Below are positions 60,024 through 64,000 of a DNA stretch of 64,000 nucleotides, in pieces. A program made the position numbers and the translations under genes. This DNA comes from Streptomyces sp. NBC_01335 (lineage in GTDB: Bacteria; Actinomycetota; Actinomycetes; Streptomycetales; Streptomycetaceae): positions 4,307,001 to 4,371,000 of the forward strand of contig NZ_CP108370.1 in NCBI RefSeq assembly GCF_035953295.1. Reading direction: 5' to 3'. Position 1 is the first letter of the stretch, and each line of letters opens with the position of its first letter. A model generated the notes under the pieces. It worked only from the letters and a program-made list of their open reading frames with translations, was not told the DNA's origin and searched no databases.

Positions 60024-62894
60024 TCAGTCCGGGCCCAGCGACGCGACCAGCTCGACCCGTCGCCGTATCCCCAACTTCCGGTAGGTGTTGGTCAGATGGG
60101 TCTCCACCGTGCGCCGGGCCAGATGCAGCAGGCCGGCGATCTCGGTGTTGGTGTGGCCGTCGGCGGCCAGCCGGGCGATGCGGCGTTCGCTGGCGGTGAG
60201 GGAGTGCGCGCCGGTACCGGCCCGGGTGGGGCGGCGGGCGCCGCTCTCCCGCAGGGCCTGCTCCGCGAGGGTGCGCAGCCGTACCGCGCCGAGCCGTTCG
60301 GCGCGCTCGACCGCCTCGCGCAGGCATCTGCGGGCGTGGGCGTGCTCCCCGGCGGCGGTCAGCGCCCGGCCGTGCGCGAGCAGCGCGCTGACCAGTTCCG
60401 TGCCGACCTCGGTCGGTGACTCCCGCAGCAGCCGTACGGCCTCCTCGGCCAGCCGCAGGCCGCGGCGGCCGCCGGTGACCGTGCCGAACACCCGCAGTGC
60501 GCGGCCCACCGGGCGCGCGGTGCCCCAGACGCGGGCCAGGCGCAGTTCCTCCTCGGCCAGCGCGAGCGCCTGCCCGGGGCTGCCCAGGACCAGGCAGCAC
60601 AGGGCGGCCGCCGTGCGCCACGGGGTGACGACCGGGCTGACGACCTCGCGTTCGGCCTGGCGGCGCCCGCACTCCAGGAAGTCGTGCAGCGCTCCCGCCG
60701 GATCTCCCGCCGAGGCGCGCTGGATTCCTCGCGCGTAGAGGAACCGGTTGCGGCCCCAGGAGTCGGGCGCCTCCCGCAGGTCGAAGGCGTCCGCGAACCG
60801 CCGCGCCTCGGCCGTGCGGCCGGTCTCCACGAGCCCGGTCAGCACATGGGCGTGCGCGGGGGCGAGTCCGGTGGACGCGGCGGCGGGGGAGGCGGCGGGC
60901 AGCCAGGTGAACTCGCCCCGGGCGGTGGCGATGTCGGCGCGTACGTTGAGCAGCGCCATGTGCATGGGGTGCGGCAGGTGGGGGAGCCGGTCGGCCAAGC
61001 CGCGGTCGACCAGTTCCTCGGCCTCGTCGAGCTCGTCGGCCCACTGGGCGACGGCGGCCGCCGCACCCAGCAGAAACGGTTCGGCGAGCGGGTCGGACGG
61101 CTCGGCGAGCAGGATCCGTACCTTCCGCATCGCCTCGTCGGCCGAGGTGAGCCCGGCGGTGGCCGCGTACCGTACGAGCAGTGCGTGGGCGGCCGGGCTG
61201 ACCAGCTCGGGGGTGCGTTCCGCGGTGACGCGCAGCCACCGGTAGACCTCCTGGCGGACCGTCTTGTCCTGGTCGGAGAGGAGCACCGTCGCGCTCTGCA
61301 GGGTGCTCGCCAGACCGGGGTGGCCGGCGAGCTGGCCGTCCGCCCTGCGCAGCACCTCCAGGGCGGCGCGCGTCCTGCCGCGTCCGGCGAGCGCGGTGCC
61401 CAGGGCGACGGCCGCGCGGACCCGTTCGCGCGGGGTGCCGGCCAGCGCGAGCGCCTCGGTGAACCGGGGGATGGCGGCCGACGCCTGGGCGCCCGCGTAC
61501 TCCAGGGAGCCCAGGTCGGTCAGCAGCCGCTGCCGCTGCCCGTCGGAGAGCGGTTCGTCCAGGGCACGGCGCAGGTACGCGACGGCGTCGCCGGTCCGTC
61601 CGGCGCGCAGGGCCAGCGAGGCGGCGCCGTGCAGCGTGGTGGGCGCCCAGGGCTGACCCACCGGGCCGGCGAGCAGCAGATGCCCGGCGACCGTCTCGGC
61701 GGGGGCGCCCCAGCGCCGCGTCACTTCGGCCGCCGCCCCGCGTACGGCGTACCGCCGGGTCGCGGGGACGCAGGCGAGGACCGCGTCGCGCAGCAACGGG
61801 TGGGCGTAGCGGGGCCTGCCGTCGCCGCCGGGGCGCAGCAGGCCCAGTCCGGTCATGGCGGTGAGCCACCCCGTCACCCGGGCCGGATCGGCGCCGGACA
61901 GCTCGGCGAGCAGCCGGTCGAGCTCCTCGGCGGCCCGGTCCGGGCCGGTGCCGGCCGGGCGGGGCTGCTCCGGGCTCCTGCGGTCCGGCTCCTCGTCGAG
62001 GGCGGCGAGGACGCGCGCCACCTCCGCGGTCTCCGCCCCGGCGCTCTCCAGCCACCAGGACACCGCCGCCACGTACGCCCCCGGGTACAGCGCGGCGGCG
62101 GTCTCGGGCACGGCCGGGAGGGAGCCGGAGGCGCCGAGGTCGTCCAGGAGGGCGCGGAGCAGCAGCGGGCTCGCCGCGCCCGCCCGCGTGCAGGCCTCGA
62201 CCCACGCCCCGGTGGCCGAGGGGAAGCGCGCGCGCACCAGGCCGGCCGCCGCGTCGGCGGTGAGCGGGGCGAGGGTGTGGGTACGGACGAGGGCGGGGGA
62301 GAGGCCGCGGGCGAATCCCGGGGCGGGCTGGCCCACGTCGTACTGGCTGCGTTCGGTGACGGCGAGCAGCACCGGCAGCCGGAGCCGGTCCACGTGCCGG
62401 GCGGTCTGCACCAGCCACCGGTACGAGGACGCGTCGGCGAGGTGCACGTCGTCCACGGCCACGAGGAGCGGGGCCTGTCCGGCGTGGGCGAGCAGCAACT
62501 GCCGCAGCCGGTCGCCCTCGTCCCGCTCGTCCTGGTCCGGATCGTCCTGGTTCAGCCCGTCCCGGTCACGCTCGTCCGGGTGCCGGTCGCCGGCCGGGCG
62601 TATCGCGCAGCCCCCGGCGGGTGGTTCCGGCGTGGTCCACGAGCGCAGCAACTGCCGGACGGCGGCGAAGGGGACCGTGGCGTCGTCGGGGGAGCAGCGG
62701 GCCCGCAGCACCCGCATGCCGTGCCCGCCGGCCGCCTCGGCGGCGGCCTCCAGGACGGTGGACCGGCCGGTGCCGGTGGCCCCGCGCAGCAGTACCGCAC
62801 TGCCGTGGCCCGCGTGGGCGCGGGCAGCACGTGTCGCGATCAGTTCCGCCGCACCCCTGTGCTCGCGCGGTTGCTCACTGTAGGGTCCGGACAT
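60024..62894 (-). CDS. Large LuxR-family (LAL) regulator
   Basis: A 956-residue LAL-type regulator. An N-terminal AAA/STAND ATPase has a Walker A variant GATGTGRST (38-46, Arg for Lys) and LLVAVDDVHLADASS as Walker B. The long helical middle resembles TPR-like regions. The C-terminal LuxR HTH is SLTASERRIARLAADGHTNT followed by RRTVETHLTNTYRKLGI. LAL proteins are usually pathway-specific activators responding to small molecules. GAGGAGGGG precedes ATG 62894; the upstream run to 63146 is a shadow. The substitution of Walker A Lys by Arg may reduce ATP hydrolysis. Confidence 0.88.
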   Translation of the reverse strand: MSGPYSEQPREHRGAAELIATRAARAHAGHGSAVLLRGATGTGRSTVLEAAAEAAGGHGMRVLRARCSPDDATVPFAAVRQLLRSWTTPEPPAGGCAIRPAGDRHPDERDRDGLNQDDPDQDERDEGDRLRQLLLAHAGQAPLLVAVDDVHLADASSYRWLVQTARHVDRLRLPVLLAVTERSQYDVGQPAPGFARGLSPALVRTHTLAPLTADAAAGLVRARFPSATGAWVEACTRAGAASPLLLRALLDDLGASGSLPAVPETAAALYPGAYVAAVSWWLESAGAETAEVARVLAALDEEPDRRSPEQPRPAGTGPDRAAEELDRLLAELSGADPARVTGWLTAMTGLGLLRPGGDGRPRYAHPLLRDAVLACVPATRRYAVRGAAAEVTRRWGAPAETVAGHLLLAGPVGQPWAPTTLHGAASLALRAGRTGDAVAYLRRALDEPLSDGQRQRLLTDLGSLEYAGAQASAAIPRFTEALALAGTPRERVRAAVALGTALAGRGRTRAALEVLRRADGQLAGHPGLASTLQSATVLLSDQDKTVRQEVYRWLRVTAERTPELVSPAAHALLVRYAATAGLTSADEAMRKVRILLAEPSDPLAEPFLLGAAAAVAQWADELDEAEELVDRGLADRLPHLPHPMHMALLNVRADIATARGEFTWLPAASPAAASTGLAPAHAHVLTGLVETGRTAEARRFADAFDLREAPDSWGRNRFLYARGIQRASAGDPAGALHDFLECGRRQAEREVVSPVVTPWRTAAALCCLVLGSPGQALALAEEELRLARVWGTARPVGRALRVFGTVTGGRRGLRLAEEAVRLLRESPTEVGTELVSALLAHGRALTAAGEHAHARRCLREAVERAERLGAVRLRTLAEQALRESGARRPTRAGTGAHSLTASERRIARLAADGHTNTEIAGLLHLARRTVETHLTNTYRKLGIRRRVELVASLGPD

Positions 62895-63121
62895 TCTGTC
62901 CCCTCCTCGCGACGGTGGAGAACGGGGAGTCCCCCCGTGTACCGCCCCGGGCGTCCTGCCCGCGACGGGTGGTGCCGTGGTCCGCGGACACCGCGGATCT
63001 CGTGGTGCCGCTCGTGGTGTTCCACGATGGCGGGCACCCCAGCCGTTCCACAAAGGTGGATAACGCGGGCCCGCCGGCGACCGGAACCGGGTTCCACACA
63101 TGCGGACATGGGGGAATTCGG

Positions 63122-63790
63122 TTGCACAGCGCCACGCGCACCACACAGCCCGGCCCGGCCGACGCCGTGGAGCGGATACGCGTCGCGGTGCACACCCGGG
63201 ACCCGATCTCGCGCGAGGGGGTCCACAGCCAACTGCGCCGGTACCCGGAGATCGATCTCCGGGACGAGGGCGAGTCCGGCCCCGGCACGGTGCTGCTGCT
63301 CGTCGAGGACTCGCTCGACGAGGCGGTGCTGACCCGGCTGCGCCGACTGGTGCGCGGCGAGGGCGCGCGGGCGGCGCTCGTGGTGGGCACCCTGCGGGAG
63401 GCGGAACTGCTCGACGTGATCGAGTGCGGCGTCGGCGCCATCGTGTGGCGCCACGAGGCCACCGCGACCCGGCTCCTGCAGGCGGTCCACGCGGCCGCCC
63501 GCGGCGACGGCGACCTGCCGTCCGACCTGCTCGGCCGGCTGATCAACCAGGTGGGCTCGCTGCACCGCAGCGCGGCGGGCCGGGCCGGCGCCCCGGTGTC
63601 GGGTCTGACACCGCGTGAGGTCGACGTACTGCGGCTGGTGGCCGAGGGGTTCGACACCGGAGAGATCGCCAAGAAGCTGTCCTACTCCGAACGCACGGTC
63701 AAGAACGTCATGCACGGAATGACCACCCGCCTGCACCTCCGCAACCGTGCGCACGCCGTGGCTCAGGCCTTGAGGGAAGGCTACATCTGA
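63122..63790 (+). CDS. LuxR/NarL-type regulator with pseudo-receiver
   Basis: A 222-residue regulator. The N-terminal half has the fold of a response-regulator receiver (IRVAVHTRDPISREGV, TVLLLVEDSLDEAVL), but the expected phospho-Asp is not clearly at the end of beta 3 (LLLVEDS), so it may be phosphorylation-independent. The C-terminal HTH is GLTPREVDVLRLVAEGFDTG followed by SERTVKNVMHG. I chose TTG 63122 (HSATRTTQPG), with GGGGG upstream, as the apparent conserved N-terminus. It is divergent from the LAL gene and likely co-regulates the region to the right. Confidence 0.85.
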   Translation: MHSATRTTQPGPADAVERIRVAVHTRDPISREGVHSQLRRYPEIDLRDEGESGPGTVLLLVEDSLDEAVLTRLRRLVRGEGARAALVVGTLREAELLDVIECGVGAIVWRHEATATRLLQAVHAAARGDGDLPSDLLGRLINQVGSLHRSAAGRAGAPVSGLTPREVDVLRLVAEGFDTGEIAKKLSYSERTVKNVMHGMTTRLHLRNRAHAVAQALREGYI

Positions 63791-63977
63791 CCGGAAGGGC
63801 AATCCGAGCCGCCCCTGGGGGCGGTGCGGTCTGCCCGGCCGACGTCCCGGTGCGACTGCGGGGACGGGCGGTACGGGAGGCAGGATCGTCCGGGGCGGCC
63901 GGGACGATCAAGGCGGCGCGCCGGTACGAAGGCATGGACGACAGCGGGGCCGGGAACGGCAGGGCGGGAGCACGACG

Positions 63978-64000
63978 GTGATCCACGAAGTGGACGAGGT
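63978..64000 (+). CDS. Start of an unidentified gene, cut by window end
   Basis: GTG at 63978 with GGGAG 7-11 bases upstream opens VIHEVDEV, then the window ends. The first residues resemble starts I recall for DUF4255 (Pvc16-like) proteins of contractile injection systems, but eight residues cannot prove this. The 187-bp gap after the LuxR gene is otherwise empty. Confidence 0.4.

Overview
This is a high-GC actinobacterial chromosome segment, almost certainly Streptomyces. The evidence is strong third-codon GC bias, GTG/TTG starts, leaderless-type promoters, rare TTA (bldA-type) codons, and the developmental genes wblA and bldG next to their usual neighbours. From about 2.7 to 55.4 kb the order is the deeply conserved actinobacterial block I recall from S. 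coelicolor (about SCO3540-SCO3580) and in part from M. tuberculosis (ponA2-whiB4-Rv3680/79 ... crp-nth-marP-ephE ... ssd-tadABC ... helicase ... topA-holB). This synteny is from memory; no search was run.

Left end (1-2.7 kb): a TPR protein cut by the window edge and a three-domain nuclease-RAMA-alkyltransferase-like protein lie just beyond the 3' end of a tRNA-Pro gene, beside GGCTCCCAA-type repeats. They look like the end of an integrated element.

Core block part 1 (2.8-22 kb): a membrane protein, a metallophosphoesterase, a YqeY-like protein, a class A PBP, wblA, paired ArsA/Get3-like ATPases, RidA, Nudix, metallo-beta-lactamase-fold hydrolase, crp, nth, a second Nudix, the periplasmic protease gene marP, an epoxide-hydrolase-like gene, a holin-like membrane protein and nhaA. 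Part 2 (22-32 kb): acs, a SulP-STAS-carbonic anhydrase fusion, a deacetylase-like lipoprotein, a CooC-like NTPase, a degenerate Fic protein and a HAD phosphatase. Part 3 (32.4-38 kb): a translationally coupled Tad/Flp pilus operon (ssd-tadA-tadB-tadC-pilin-tadE-tadE-like) with a TTA codon in tadB. Part 4 (37.8-55.1 kb): a DUF1998-type helicase, bldG and its anti-sigma partner, a lipoprotein, a methyltransferase, topA, an unusual MFS-thymidylate kinase-coiled-coil fusion, holB and a secreted peptidase, ending at tRNA-Thr.

Right end (55.4-64 kb): accessory DNA after tRNA-Thr. It holds a VOC protein, a tightly coupled three-gene operon (small helical protein, membrane-embedded NACHT NTPase, DUF6801-like anchored surface protein), a divergent pair of LuxR-family regulators, and the first codons of another gene. 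The NACHT operon and the nuclease-RAMA-ATL fusion are the best candidates for undescribed defence or stress systems. Most long ORFs on the strand opposite the genes are high-GC shadows and are omitted.
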